A stretch of 64,000 nt of DNA. Origin: Solirubrobacter ginsenosidimutans (lineage in GTDB: Bacteria > Actinomycetota > Thermoleophilia > Solirubrobacterales > Solirubrobacteraceae). This document shows, piece by piece, positions 26,970 through 35,043 of the stretch; the stretch's first letter is position 1, and each line of letters starts with the position of its first letter. The translations under genes and the position numbers were made by a program. The stretch lies in contig NZ_JAPDOD010000025.1 of NCBI RefSeq assembly GCF_027587205.1, forward strand, positions 67,172-131,171. Reading direction: 5' to 3'. The notes under the pieces were generated by a model, which ran no database searches, was not told where the DNA came from, and saw only the letters and a program-made list of their open reading frames with translations.

Positions 26970-27898
26970 CCTCGGCGTCGTGGGCCCTGGTCTTGCTCGT
27001 GGTGTCCGGCACGATCGGCGTGCTCGGGCTGCTGCAGCTGATCGCGGGCACGAGCCGGAAGGCCGAGCTGGAGGAGCGCGGGCGCGCCGGGGTGCGTGAC
27101 TCGACCGGCCGCAACCTGATCCTGAGGCTGGACGCGCGCTTCCGCCGCACCGGGCCGGGACGGAAGCTCGGCGCCTCGCTGGCCGGCGCGGGTGCGACGC
27201 TGACGCCGATCGAGCTGGTCGGGCTCGTCGTCCTCTCATCCTTCGTCGGCTGGCTGATCCTGAGCCTGATCGTCGCCCGCGGCCTGGCGCTCGTCGGCGC
27301 GGTGGCGGCGTCGGTGCTGATCGCGCGGGCGCTGATCGAACGCCGGCGCGGCCAGCGCAGCGAGGCCTTCATCGAGCAGCTGCCGGAGATCGGGCGGATG
27401 CTGGCCAACGGCGCCTCGGCCGGCCTCTCGATCCCGCAGGCGCTGGCGATGGCCAGCCGCGAGCTGGCCGACCCGGGCGGCGCGGAGCTGCGCCGGGTGG
27501 TCGAAGAGCTCAAGCTCGGCCAGTCGCTCGACGCCGCGCTCGGCCACCTTCAGGACCGGCTCCCCTCGCGCGAGGTCGCGGTCCTGATGACGACGATCGT
27601 CATCCAGCAGCGCGCCGGCGGCGACACGGTGCGGGCGCTCGGCGAACTCGCCCAGACGCTCGAAGCGCGCAAGGACCTCCGCCGCGAGATCACCACGCTG
27701 CTCTCCGGTGTGATCTTCACCTCCTACGTCGTCGCGGGGATCGGCGCGGGGACGATCCTGCTCTTGAACTTCATGCAGCCGGGGGTCACGCGCGAGATGA
27801 CCGGTTCGGCGCTCGGCATCGTCGGCGTGCTCGTCGCCGCCGGGCTGTGGACCGTCGCGTTCGTGCTGATCCGCAAGACGACGAAGGTGGAGGTCTAG
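26966..27898 (+). CDS. tadB: Flp pilus platform protein TadB
   Basis: A 310-residue inner-membrane platform protein of the T2SSF family: N-terminal helix (WALVLLVVSGTIGVLGLLQL), two central helices around residues 90-125, the cytoplasmic domain with LPEIGRMLANGASAGLSIPQAL and ELKLGQSLDAALGHLQDRLP, and two C-terminal helices. It pairs with TadC and is driven by TadA. The start overlaps tadA (ATGA). Confidence 0.9.
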   Translation: MTSASWALVLLVVSGTIGVLGLLQLIAGTSRKAELEERGRAGVRDSTGRNLILRLDARFRRTGPGRKLGASLAGAGATLTPIELVGLVVLSSFVGWLILSLIVARGLALVGAVAASVLIARALIERRRGQRSEAFIEQLPEIGRMLANGASAGLSIPQALAMASRELADPGGAELRRVVEELKLGQSLDAALGHLQDRLPSREVAVLMTTIVIQQRAGGDTVRALGELAQTLEARKDLRREITTLLSGVIFTSYVVAGIGAGTILLLNFMQPGVTREMTGSALGIVGVLVAAGLWTVAFVLIRKTTKVEV

Positions 27899-27901
27899 CG
27901 C

Positions 27902-28813
27902 GTGCCGATGCCGATCGTGTTCGGCGCCCTGACGGTGCTCTGCCTCGCCGTCGGGCTCCTGGCCATCCCGATGCTGCGAGACGTCGGGCCGGTCGAGCGC
28001 CTCGGCGGGCGCGCCGGCGGCGCGAGCGAGGCGACCGAGCGCTCGTCGGTCACCGCCAAGCTCGTCGAGACGCTCGCCGCGCGGCTCGGCCCGGTGCTCG
28101 CGCCGAGCCTGCGGGCGAGCCGCCGCGCTTCCCTGGAGCACAAGCTCGACTACGCGGGTCGACCGGCGGGGATGACCGTCCAGCGCTTCGTCGGCCGCAA
28201 GGCGGCGCTGACGCTGCTGCTCGGCGTGGGCGTCGGCGGGTTCTTCCTGCTGCTGGGGGCGAGCCCGATCCTCATCCCGATCCTCGCCGTCGGCGGCTGG
28301 TTCGCGCCCGATATCTACCTCTCCCGCGCCGCTCGCGTGCGCCAGAGCGCGATCGAGCGCACGCTTCCGGACTTCCTCGACATCCTCGCCGTGAGCGTCC
28401 GTGCGGGGCTCGGCTACCGCTACGCGCTGCGCCGGGTGGCCGAATCGCTGGGCGGGCCGGTGGGGGAGGAGATGCTGACCGTGCTGCGCCAGATCGACCT
28501 CGGCCAGGACCGGCGCGACGCGTTCCTCGCCCTGCGCGAGCGCAACGCGTCCGACAGCCTGAAGTCGTTCGTCGCGGCGCAGCTTCAGGCCGAGGAGCTC
28601 GGCGTGCCGCTCTCGGAGGCGCTCAACGACATCGCGGCCGACATGCGCCGGATGGCGGGTCAGAACGCGCGCCGCGAAGCGCAGCGGGCGAGCCCGCGCG
28701 TGAGCCTGCTGGTGACGACCTTGATCGTCCCCGGCTCGATGATCCTTATCGTCTTGTCGATGTACTTCGCCATGCGCGGGTCCAGTGGAGGGGCCGGCCT
28801 CTTTGGCGGATAA
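27902..28813 (+). CDS. tadC: Flp pilus platform protein TadC
   Basis: Second T2SSF-family platform protein, 303 residues, with the typical FLDILAVSVRAGLGYRYALR and VPLSEALNDIAADMRRMAGQ segments and C-terminal helix TLIVPGSMILIVLSMYF. The start is GTG 27902, three bases after the tadB stop; ATG 27908 is possible. The end overlaps the histidine kinase start. Confidence 0.9.
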   Translation: MPMPIVFGALTVLCLAVGLLAIPMLRDVGPVERLGGRAGGASEATERSSVTAKLVETLAARLGPVLAPSLRASRRASLEHKLDYAGRPAGMTVQRFVGRKAALTLLLGVGVGGFFLLLGASPILIPILAVGGWFAPDIYLSRAARVRQSAIERTLPDFLDILAVSVRAGLGYRYALRRVAESLGGPVGEEMLTVLRQIDLGQDRRDAFLALRERNASDSLKSFVAAQLQAEELGVPLSEALNDIAADMRRMAGQNARREAQRASPRVSLLVTTLIVPGSMILIVLSMYFAMRGSSGGAGLFGG

Positions 28814-30095
28814 GCCACTGCGCCTCGAAGGGCGCGGCGCCGGTGGTGCCGGCGGCTGGCTGGCGAGCGCGTGCCGCCTGATCCTCAACGTCCGCGCGGG
28901 CATCCTGCTCGTCACGCTCGTCTCGCTGCGCGAGGAGGAGCACCGCGGGCTGGTGGTCGCGGCGATCCTCGTGGCGGGCGTCGCGTCGCTGGTGCCGGTG
29001 CTGCGCTGGGAGCAGATCGGGCCGATCATCGTCCGGCACCCGTCGTACCTCGCGGGCGAGCTCGTGCTCGCGGCGCTGATCCTGATCCTGACCGGCGTCG
29101 ACAGCCCGTTCTTCTTCTTCACCCTCGGCACGGCGCTGCTCGGCGGGCTGGTCTACGGGTACCCGGGCGCGGCCCTGTTCTCGATCATGCTCGTGCTCGT
29201 CTACGCGTACGCGATCCACCTGCGGGCACCGTTCGACGCCGCGGTCAACGACTTCCGCACGGTGGTCGTGCTGCCGTCGCTGTACCCGATCGTCGCCGTG
29301 GCCGGCGCGGGCGCGCGGCGGCTGCTGGACCGCCAGGCCGCGGCCGAGGAGACGCTCGCCACGCAGGAGCGCACGATGGCCGTGCAGGCCGAGCGCGAGC
29401 GCCTCGCCCGCGACATGCACGACTCGCTGGCCAAGACCGTGCACGGGATCGGGTTCGCCGCGCTGGCGCTCTCGCGCCGGATCCAGGTCGACCCGCCGGG
29501 CGCCGTCGAGGACGCCCGCAAGCTGGCCGAGGACGCGCGCACCGCCGCGCAGGAGGCGCGCGAGCTGCTCTCCGGCCTGCGCGGGCGCGACGACGCCGAA
29601 CTGCCGCTGCCGACCGCGATCCGCTCCGAGGCGGCGCGCTGGGGCGAGCGGACCGGGACGCGGGTGGGTGGCTCGCTCGACGACGTCGGGCCGCTTCCCT
29701 CGCTCGCCCTGCGCGAGCTGCGCTGGATCCTCAAGGAGGCGCTGGCCAACGTCGAGCGCTATGCCCACGCCACCCGCGTCGACATCCACCTGCGCCGCCT
29801 GGGCGCCCGCGTGGTGCTGACCGTCGCCGACGACGGCGCCGGCTTCGAGGTGCCCGACGACCTCGACCAGCTCGCCGGCGGCTCCTTCGGCCTGCGCGGC
29901 ATGCGCGAGCGCGCGCGGCTGGCGGGCGGCGACCTCAGCGTCGAGTCCGAGCCCGGCGACGGGACCGTGATCTCCGTCTGGGTCCCCGCCGGCGCGCCGC
30001 CACGCCAGGTCGAAGGGCCGGAGCCACCGCCGCCTGCGACCGCAGGGTCCGGTACGGTGCCCGAAGGCGCCGTGGAGGGATTTACTTGGCAGTGA
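28803..30095 (+). CDS. NarL-type sensor histidine kinase of the tad operon
   Basis: A 430-residue membrane kinase: several helices in residues 25-160, HisKA_3 phosphoacceptor ERLARDMHDSLAKTVHGIG with His206, and HATPase motifs ILKEALANVERYA, VADDGAGF and GSFGLRGMRERARLAGG. TTG 28803 is chosen because GGAGGGG lies eight bases upstream; GTG 28785 has no ribosome binding site. The start lies inside the end of tadC, so expression is coupled to the pilus operon. The C-terminus is Pro-rich. The signal sensed is unknown. Confidence 0.87.
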   Translation: MADKPLRLEGRGAGGAGGWLASACRLILNVRAGILLVTLVSLREEEHRGLVVAAILVAGVASLVPVLRWEQIGPIIVRHPSYLAGELVLAALILILTGVDSPFFFFTLGTALLGGLVYGYPGAALFSIMLVLVYAYAIHLRAPFDAAVNDFRTVVVLPSLYPIVAVAGAGARRLLDRQAAAEETLATQERTMAVQAERERLARDMHDSLAKTVHGIGFAALALSRRIQVDPPGAVEDARKLAEDARTAAQEARELLSGLRGRDDAELPLPTAIRSEAARWGERTGTRVGGSLDDVGPLPSLALRELRWILKEALANVERYAHATRVDIHLRRLGARVVLTVADDGAGFEVPDDLDQLAGGSFGLRGMRERARLAGGDLSVESEPGDGTVISVWVPAGAPPRQVEGPEPPPPATAGSGTVPEGAVEGFTWQ

Positions 30096-30733
30096 TCCGC
30101 GTACTGCTCGTGGACGACAACGCAATCGTGCGGCGGGGTATCGCCTCGCTGCTGTCCGATGCCCAGGGCATCGAGGTCGTCGGCGAGGCGGGTGACGGCA
30201 AGCAGGCGATCGAGCTCGCTCGCGAGGTCCTGCCCGACGTCGTGTGCCTGGACGTGCGGATGCCCGTCATGGACGGCGTCGCGGCGGCGGGCCCGCTGTC
30301 GGAGAAGGCCAAGGTCCTGATGCTCTCCTACTCCGAGGACGAGCAGCTCGTCACCGGTGCGATCCGCAACGGCGCGGCCGGGTACCTCGTGCATGGCCGT
30401 TTCGAGCCGGATGACCTGGAGGCCCGGATCAAGGCCGTCGCGGCGGGGGAGATGGTGCTCTCGCCCGCGATCACGCCCGCGGTCTTCGAGGCGCTGCGCC
30501 GTGCTCCCGGGACCGAGAACGAGAGCGAGGAGCTCGGCATGGGCTCGCTCACCTCGCGCGAGCGCGAGGTGCTCAACCTGCTGGCGCGCGGGATGTCCAA
30601 CGCCGCCATCGCCGAGGAGCTCTTCATCACCAACAAGACAGTGAAGAACCACCTGTCGCGGATCTACGAGAAGATCGGCGTCCACTCGCGGGCCGAGGCC
30701 ATCGCACTCTGGCTCGGCGTAAGGGAACGCTGA
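30086..30733 (+). CDS. NarL/LuxR-type response regulator of the tad operon
   Basis: A 215-residue regulator: receiver with Asp-Asp near residues 10-11, phosphoacceptor Asp56 (CLDVRMPVMDG), and a LuxR helix-turn-helix (LTSREREVLNLLARGMSNAA). The conserved lysine after beta-5 is replaced by His103 (GYLVHGRF). TTG 30086 is preceded by GGAGGG six bases away; GTG 30092 is the alternative. It overlaps the kinase and lies directly before the pilin genes, making it the best candidate for the regulator that reads the shared pilin promoter blocks (inference). Confidence 0.87.
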   Translation: MAVIRVLLVDDNAIVRRGIASLLSDAQGIEVVGEAGDGKQAIELAREVLPDVVCLDVRMPVMDGVAAAGPLSEKAKVLMLSYSEDEQLVTGAIRNGAAGYLVHGRFEPDDLEARIKAVAAGEMVLSPAITPAVFEALRRAPGTENESEELGMGSLTSREREVLNLLARGMSNAAIAEELFITNKTVKNHLSRIYEKIGVHSRAEAIALWLGVRER

Positions 30734-30748
30734 CCCTGTAGAGGCCCA

Positions 30749-30774
30749 AAGGTCCCAAGCGAATTTGGGACCTT
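30749..30774 (+). terminator. Hairpin after the response regulator, overlapping pilin promoter block
   Basis: Inverted repeat AAGGTCCCAA / TTGGGACCTT with a 6-base loop, 15 bases after the regulator stop. It may terminate the tad operon. Its right arm contains TGGGACCTT, so the same sequence is also an inverted pair of the pilin promoter motif and could be a dimeric regulator site. Confidence 0.55.
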
Positions 30775-30833
30775 GGCCCCCCTTGAGATTGAGTCCTGGG
30801 CCTCTCGCCGGACCTCGGGAGCGAACGTAGATT
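30766..30833 (+). promoter_or_regulatory. flp1 promoter with three conserved blocks
   Basis: TGGGACCTT at 30766, ATTGAGTC at 30788 and CGTAGATTG at 30826 match the second pilin promoter at identical offsets (0, 22 and 60) without gaps. TAGATT (30828-30833) is a plausible -10 box, giving a start near 30840 and a leader of about 34 bases. No -35 consensus is present, so activation by a protein bound at the upstream blocks is likely. Confidence 0.55.
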
Positions 30834-30873
30834 GACCCCAGCGTTCGTCAACCGATTTGCCAGGGGGCACACA

Positions 30874-31161
30874 ATGTCCGATCTCACCACCAGCACCGTG
30901 CAGGACACCTTCCGCGAGGCCTGCATCCAGACGCTCGGCGCCGTCCAGCGCGCGGGTCACGCCGTCGCCAAGCGCGTCAATGATCCGACCGGCCAGACCG
31001 CCGCTGAGTACATGGGCATCCTGCTGCTCATCTCGGCGATCCTCGTCGCGATCTTCACGCTGAAGCTCGACAACCAGATCAAGCTGGCGGTCAAGGGCGC
31101 GATCGACGACATCATCAGCAACGGCAAGTCGGCGCCGGCCGCTCCGACCAGCGGCGGCTGA
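30874..31161 (+). CDS. Flp family type IVb pilin, major candidate
   Basis: A 95-residue prepilin from ATG 30874, with AGGGGG eight bases upstream. A long 40-residue basic leader ends in Gly40, followed by QTAAEYMGILLLISAILVAI: Glu45 at +5 and Tyr46 at +6, the Flp signature. The mature pilin would be 55 residues with one hydrophobic helix and a short Ser/Ala/Pro tail. A strong terminator follows, consistent with high expression of the major pilin. Confidence 0.88.
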   Translation: MSDLTTSTVQDTFREACIQTLGAVQRAGHAVAKRVNDPTGQTAAEYMGILLLISAILVAIFTLKLDNQIKLAVKGAIDDIISNGKSAPAAPTSGG

Positions 31162-31200
31162 GTTCATCGCGCCGGAAGGCGCTCCGAGATCGCGGCATCG

Positions 31201-31226
31201 GGACCCGCCGGAACACCGGCGGGTCC
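31201..31226 (+). terminator. Terminator after the first pilin gene
   Basis: Perfect 11-base inverted repeat GGACCCGCCGG / CCGGCGGGTCC with loop AACA, 40 bases after the pilin stop. It has no long T run, as is common in GC-rich actinobacteria. Confidence 0.7.
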
Positions 31227-31236
31227 TACGCGTGTC

Positions 31237-31304
31237 TGGGACCTTTGGCCCACACCGCATTGGGTCTCGCGACCCTGGCGGGCGTGACGGCCCGCCCGTA
31301 GCTT
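31237..31304 (+). promoter_or_regulatory. flp2 promoter with three conserved blocks
   Basis: TGGGACCTT at 31237, ATTGGGTC at 31259 and CGTAGCTTG at 31297 reproduce the blocks of the first pilin promoter at the same spacing. TAGCTT (31299-31304) would be the -10 box, placing the start of transcription at or next to the GTG 31311 start codon, so this mRNA may be leaderless. Confidence 0.55.
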
Positions 31305-31310
31305 GGATTC

Positions 31311-31508
31311 GTGCGCGAGCGCGTCCTGGAACTCTTCGTCAAGGCACGGTTCTTCGCGCGCGACACGAGCGCCCAGACGGCCGCCGAATACCTCGGCGTG
31401 CTGCTGGTCGTCGCCGCGATCGTCACCGCGATCGCCTGGACCGACCCGGGCCAGGCGATCAGCGACAAGTTGTCGGAGATCGTGCGGGACATCGCCGGGG
31501 ATCGCTAG
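31311..31508 (+). CDS. Second, shorter Flp-type pilin with Ala at the cleavage position
   Basis: A 65-residue prepilin from GTG 31311. The core QTAAEYLGVLLVVAAIVTAI is nearly identical to the first pilin, but the residue before the expected cleavage is Ala21 rather than Gly, and the mature part would be only 44 residues. It may be a minor pilin, or be processed inefficiently. No Shine-Dalgarno is visible before the GTG, consistent with a leaderless message. Confidence 0.8.
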   Translation: MRERVLELFVKARFFARDTSAQTAAEYLGVLLVVAAIVTAIAWTDPGQAISDKLSEIVRDIAGDR

Positions 31509-31518
31509 CGTGAGCGCG

Positions 31519-32835
31519 ATGACGGGGCGGCTCTTGCTGGTGCTCGCGTTGCTGTGCGTGTTCGCGCCGGCGGCGAGAGCCCAGACGACGGATCAGCGCA
31601 ACCGGGCGGTCATCGTGCTCGACGCCTCGAAGTCGATGAACGAGGACGCCGGCAACGGCGGGACCCGCCTGGACGCCGCCAAGCAGGCCGTCGGGACGCT
31701 GGTCGACCGGCTGCCGGAGGGCGTGCCGCTCGGGCTGCGGGTCTACGGCTCGAAGGTCAGCGAGGTCTCGCGCGCCGAGGGCTGCCGGGACACCGAGCTG
31801 ACCGTCCCGGTCGGCCCGCTGGACAAGAGCGCGCTGACGAGCACCGTCAACGCGCTGCAGGGCAAGGGCAGGACGCCGATCGGCCGCTCACTGCTGGCCG
31901 TCCCGGACGATCTCGGCGCGGCGGAAGGCCGGCGCAGCGTGGTCCTGATCACCGACGGCGGGGACAACTGCGCGCCGCCCGACCCCTGCAAGGCGGCCGA
32001 GCAGGTCGCCAAGCGCGGCGTCGACCTCTCGATCTCGGTCGTCGGCTTCCAGGTCAACGACCGCGTCCAGAAGCAGCTGCGCTGCATCGCCGCGGCCGGC
32101 GGCGGGTCCTACGTGGGCGTCGACGACGCCGACAAGCTCGGTGACGAGCTGCTGGCGCTGCTCTCGCGCGCGTTCCGGTCCTATGAGCCCGCGGGGACCA
32201 AGGTCACCGGCGGGGCGACCCGCGAGCAGGCGGTCCCGATCGGCACCGGCCTCTTCCAGGACGTGCTGCCCAACGATGGGACCAAGCGCTGGTTCTCGGT
32301 CGACGTGCCCGAAGGGCGGCGGCTCGTGATCTCCGGGACCGCGATCCCGCCGCTGGACGCCGGCGGCGCCGGCGGGTTCCAGCTCTGGATGTGGGCCCCC
32401 GGCGAGACCGGCGACTTCACCGCCTTCGAGTCCAACCACATGGACAACACCCCGGGGATCTTCGGGTCGACGCTGACCGAGAGCATCCGCATGCGGCCCG
32501 GCGATCCCGCCGGTCGCTACGTGTTCATGACGCAGATGGAACCCGCGGGCCGGGACACGTTCAGCGCCGACATCCCCGTCGAGCTCGCCGTGTCGACGAT
32601 CATGCGCGGCGACCCGCTGGGGGTGGTCGCGCCGGGCAAGCTCGCGACGCCGACCCCGACCCCGACCGCCACGGCCATGGCCGCGAAGCCGGGCGCCACG
32701 GCGACCGTCGCCGCGTCGGAGGACGGTGGGTCGGGCACGCTGAGCGCGTGGCTGCTCGTCATCGGCCTCGGCGTGGCGGGCGTCGCCGTCGGGATGCTGG
32801 CCGCCGCCGTGCTGGCGCGCAAGGCCGCCGCGTGA
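31519..32835 (+). CDS. Secreted, membrane-anchored von Willebrand factor A domain protein
   Basis: A 438-residue protein. Signal peptide MTGRLLLVLALLCVFAPAARA, then a vWA domain with an intact MIDAS start DASKS (Asp35, Ser37, Ser39) and VVLITDGGDNC, a beta-rich region about residues 230-360, a Thr/Pro linker (TPTPTPTATAM) and a C-terminal anchor helix. It probably faces the outside and binds protein or matrix ligands. ATG 31519 is preferred; GTG 31510 is possible. Following the pilins, it may be a pilus-associated adhesin (inference). It overlaps the next gene by four bases. Confidence 0.8.
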   Translation: MTGRLLLVLALLCVFAPAARAQTTDQRNRAVIVLDASKSMNEDAGNGGTRLDAAKQAVGTLVDRLPEGVPLGLRVYGSKVSEVSRAEGCRDTELTVPVGPLDKSALTSTVNALQGKGRTPIGRSLLAVPDDLGAAEGRRSVVLITDGGDNCAPPDPCKAAEQVAKRGVDLSISVVGFQVNDRVQKQLRCIAAAGGGSYVGVDDADKLGDELLALLSRAFRSYEPAGTKVTGGATREQAVPIGTGLFQDVLPNDGTKRWFSVDVPEGRRLVISGTAIPPLDAGGAGGFQLWMWAPGETGDFTAFESNHMDNTPGIFGSTLTESIRMRPGDPAGRYVFMTQMEPAGRDTFSADIPVELAVSTIMRGDPLGVVAPGKLATPTPTPTATAMAAKPGATATVAASEDGGSGTLSAWLLVIGLGVAGVAVGMLAAAVLARKAAA

Positions 32836-33554
32836 GGCGCCTCGCCCTGGCCGCGGTGGGGCTCGCGCTGGCGATCGCCGGCCCGGCGCAGGCGCAGAGC
32901 ACCGTCGGGACGCCGGTCGTCGGCGGCGGCTCGTTCAACAACGCGCCGATCCTCGGACCCGGGACCTTCCGGGACACGATCCTGCCCGCCGAGTACCTCT
33001 ACTACGGCTTCAAGCTCGAAGCCGGGCAGCAGTTGCACATCAAGGCCCAGACGGACATCGACCACGCCGCGATCAACGCGATGGGGGTGCTGTACGTCTC
33101 ACTGAACATCCACACGCCGACGCGGGTGAGCGACCCCAACGCCCACCAGCCGGGCGACAACACGTCCGTCCTGCAGACGGGCGGCGACAACGGCCAGCTC
33201 GCGATCTCGAGCGAGGTCGTCCGCCCGGATCAGGACAACGCCGCGAGAGGGACCTGGCCGGGAGCGGGCGTGTACTACCTGGCCGTGCACACGACCTACA
33301 CGGGCGATCGCTTCCCGCCGCCGCGCTCGGAGATCCCGTTCACGTTCACCGCCACGATCGACGGGCAGGCCGAGCCGAGCACGACCGACACGCCGACGCC
33401 CACCGCGACGCCTTCGGCGACCGCGACACCGGTGGCGCGTGAGAGCGCCGCTGACGCGGACGGTCCGCCGCCCTCGGTCGCGGCCGTGTTCGGGGTCGGC
33501 GGGATCCTGATCGGCGTGGTCGCCGGGATCGCCCGCAGGCGGCGCCGTCGCTGA
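32832..33554 (+). CDS. Secreted, C-terminally anchored protein of unknown function
   Basis: A 240-residue protein from GTG 32832 (GTGA overlap): signal peptide ending AIAGPAQAQ, a beta-rich domain of about 150 residues, a Thr/Pro-rich linker with TPTPTATPSATATP, and a C-terminal helix with a basic Arg tail. The domain plan mirrors the preceding vWA protein's C-terminal half (GTFRDTILPAEYLYYGFKL against GLFQDVLPNDGTKRWFSVDV), suggesting they share a related beta domain. Probably its surface partner. No named family recognised. Confidence 0.7.
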   Translation: MRRLALAAVGLALAIAGPAQAQSTVGTPVVGGGSFNNAPILGPGTFRDTILPAEYLYYGFKLEAGQQLHIKAQTDIDHAAINAMGVLYVSLNIHTPTRVSDPNAHQPGDNTSVLQTGGDNGQLAISSEVVRPDQDNAARGTWPGAGVYYLAVHTTYTGDRFPPPRSEIPFTFTATIDGQAEPSTTDTPTPTATPSATATPVARESAADADGPPPSVAAVFGVGGILIGVVAGIARRRRRR

Positions 33555-33603
33555 CCGGGTTCGAACTCCTCCAAAAGTGCAGCGAGGCCGCCGGGGCGCG
33601 CCG

Positions 33604-33609
33604 TACAAT
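33604..33609 (+). promoter_or_regulatory. Candidate -10 element before the yqeY-like gene
   Basis: TACAAT stands in a GC-rich gap eight bases before the TTG start, so transcription would begin at or near the start codon. No good -35 box is seen. Confidence 0.35.
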
Positions 33610-33617
33610 GGAATGAG

Positions 33618-34046
33618 TTGCAGATCACCGAGCGCATCAAGGCCGACGTCACCGCCGCCATGAAGGCGGGGGAACGTGATCGTGTCTCGGCGTTGCGGCT
33701 GGTGCTGTCCGAGCTCCAGAAGGATGCGAAGGAGGGCGCCGGCGACGAGCTGGCCGTCCTGCGGCGCGAGCGCAAGAAGCGCCGGGAGGCCGAGGAGGCC
33801 TACCGGGCGGGCGGGCGCGTCGAGCAGGCTGATGCGGAGGCGTACGAGGCGGCGACGATCGACGCCTATCTGCCCAGTGAGCTCGGTGATTCAGAGCTCG
33901 ACGTGTTGGTGTCGGCCGCGGTCGCGGAGACCGGGGCGTCATCTCCGCGTGACATGGGCCGGGTGATCAAGCACGTGATGGAGGCCGCCGGCGGTCGCGC
34001 CGACGGGAAGCGGGTCTCGACCAAGGTGAAGGAAGCGCTCAACTAG
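33618..34046 (+). CDS. GatB/YqeY domain protein
   Basis: A 142-residue YqeY-like protein: MQITERIKADVTAAMKAGERDR at the start, VLRRERKKRREAEEAYRAGGR in the middle and the tail GRVIKHVMEAAGGRADGKRVS. The domain is shared with the tRNA-binding tail of GatB; YqeY's own role is not settled. It starts with TTG 33618 and its stop abuts the phoH ATG without a gap. Confidence 0.88.
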   Translation: MQITERIKADVTAAMKAGERDRVSALRLVLSELQKDAKEGAGDELAVLRRERKKRREAEEAYRAGGRVEQADAEAYEAATIDAYLPSELGDSELDVLVSAAVAETGASSPRDMGRVIKHVMEAAGGRADGKRVSTKVKEALN

Positions 34047-35042
34047 ATGGCAAGAAGGCAGCTGGAGGTATCCAACGAGGTGGCGGCGGAGCTCGCCGGG
34101 TCGCGCGACGCAGCGTTGCGCACGCTCGAGGAGCATCTGGACTGCGAGGTCTTCTTGAGAGGCAACATCGTCACCCTCGACGGCGAGGCGGAGGCGGTGC
34201 AGGCGGGCGCGACGGTTGTGCGCGAGCTGTCGGCCCTGGTCGAGCGCGGGCACGACATCGGGCCGGCGACGATCGAGTCGGTCGCGCGCGTGCTCGAGTC
34301 CTCGGAGTCACCATCGCAGGTGCTCGAGGACGTCGTGTGGCGCCACCGCAACCTGCGCGTCGCGCCGAAGTCCGTCAATCAGAAGCGCTACGTGGACGCG
34401 ATCCGCCGCCAGACGGTGACGTTCGGCATCGGCCCGGCCGGTACCGGCAAGACGTTCCTGGCGATGGCGATGGCGACCGCCGCGCTGTCGCGGCGCGAGG
34501 TCAATCGGATCATCCTGACGCGGCCGGCGGTCGAGGCGGGTGAGCGGCTGGGCTTCCTCCCGGGCGACCTGATGGCGAAGGTCGATCCCTACCTGCGCCC
34601 CCTGTTTGACGCCTTGAACGACATGATGGATCCCGAGCGGGTCGCCGCGCACCTGGAGAAGGGCGTGATCGAGGTCGCGCCGCTCGCGTTCATGCGCGGC
34701 CGCACGTTGAACGACTCGTTCGTGATCCTCGACGAGGCGCAGAACACGACGCCCGAGCAGATGAAGATGTTCCTGACGCGGCTCGGGTTCGGCTCGCGGA
34801 TGGTCGTCACCGGCGACGTCACGCAGGTCGACCTCCCGCGCGAACAGAAGTCCGGCCTGCTCGTGGTCGGAGACATTTTGAAGGAGATCGAAGGCGTCGA
34901 ATTCGTCCGCTTCGGCGGCGACGACGTGGTCCGGCACAAGCTCGTGCAACGGATCGTGGAGGCGTACGACGCGCATGACACCGGTCAGGCCAGCAACCTG
35001 CGCCCGGCCGCCCAGGCGGATCACCGCAGACGTTCGGCCTGA
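34047..35042 (+). CDS. phoH: PhoH-like ATPase
   Basis: A 331-residue P-loop ATPase of the PhoH/YbeZ type. N-terminal KH-like region (about 20-80), then Walker [18 protein letters not shown], Walker [21 protein letters not shown] and [12 protein letters not shown]. YbeZ/PhoH works with YbeY in rRNA maturation and ribosome quality control in several bacteria; ybeY follows directly. The start is ATG 34047, immediately after the yqeY-like stop. Confidence 0.92.
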   Translation: MARRQLEVSNEVAAELAGSRDAALRTLEEHLDCEVFLRGNIVTLDGEAEAVQAGATVVRELSALVERGHDIGPATIESVARVLESSESPSQVLEDVVWRHRNLRVAPKSVNQKRYVDAIRRQTVTFGIGPAGTGKTFLAMAMATAALSRREVNRIILTRPAVEAGERLGFLPGDLMAKVDPYLRPLFDALNDMMDPERVAAHLEKGVIEVAPLAFMRGRTLNDSFVILDEAQNTTPEQMKMFLTRLGFGSRMVVTGDVTQVDLPREQKSGLLVVGDILKEIEGVEFVRFGGDDVVRHKLVQRIVEAYDAHDTGQASNLRPAAQADHRRRSA

Positions 35043-35043
35043 G

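Noticed and set aside
30734..30873. Small open frame extending the first pilin upstream to 30832
   Set aside because: ATG 30874 has a good ribosome binding site, and the extra residues would overlap the promoter blocks.
33555..33580. GGTTCGAACTCC resembling a tRNA T-loop
   Set aside because: No T stem or remaining cloverleaf; the upstream sequence is the end of a coding gene.
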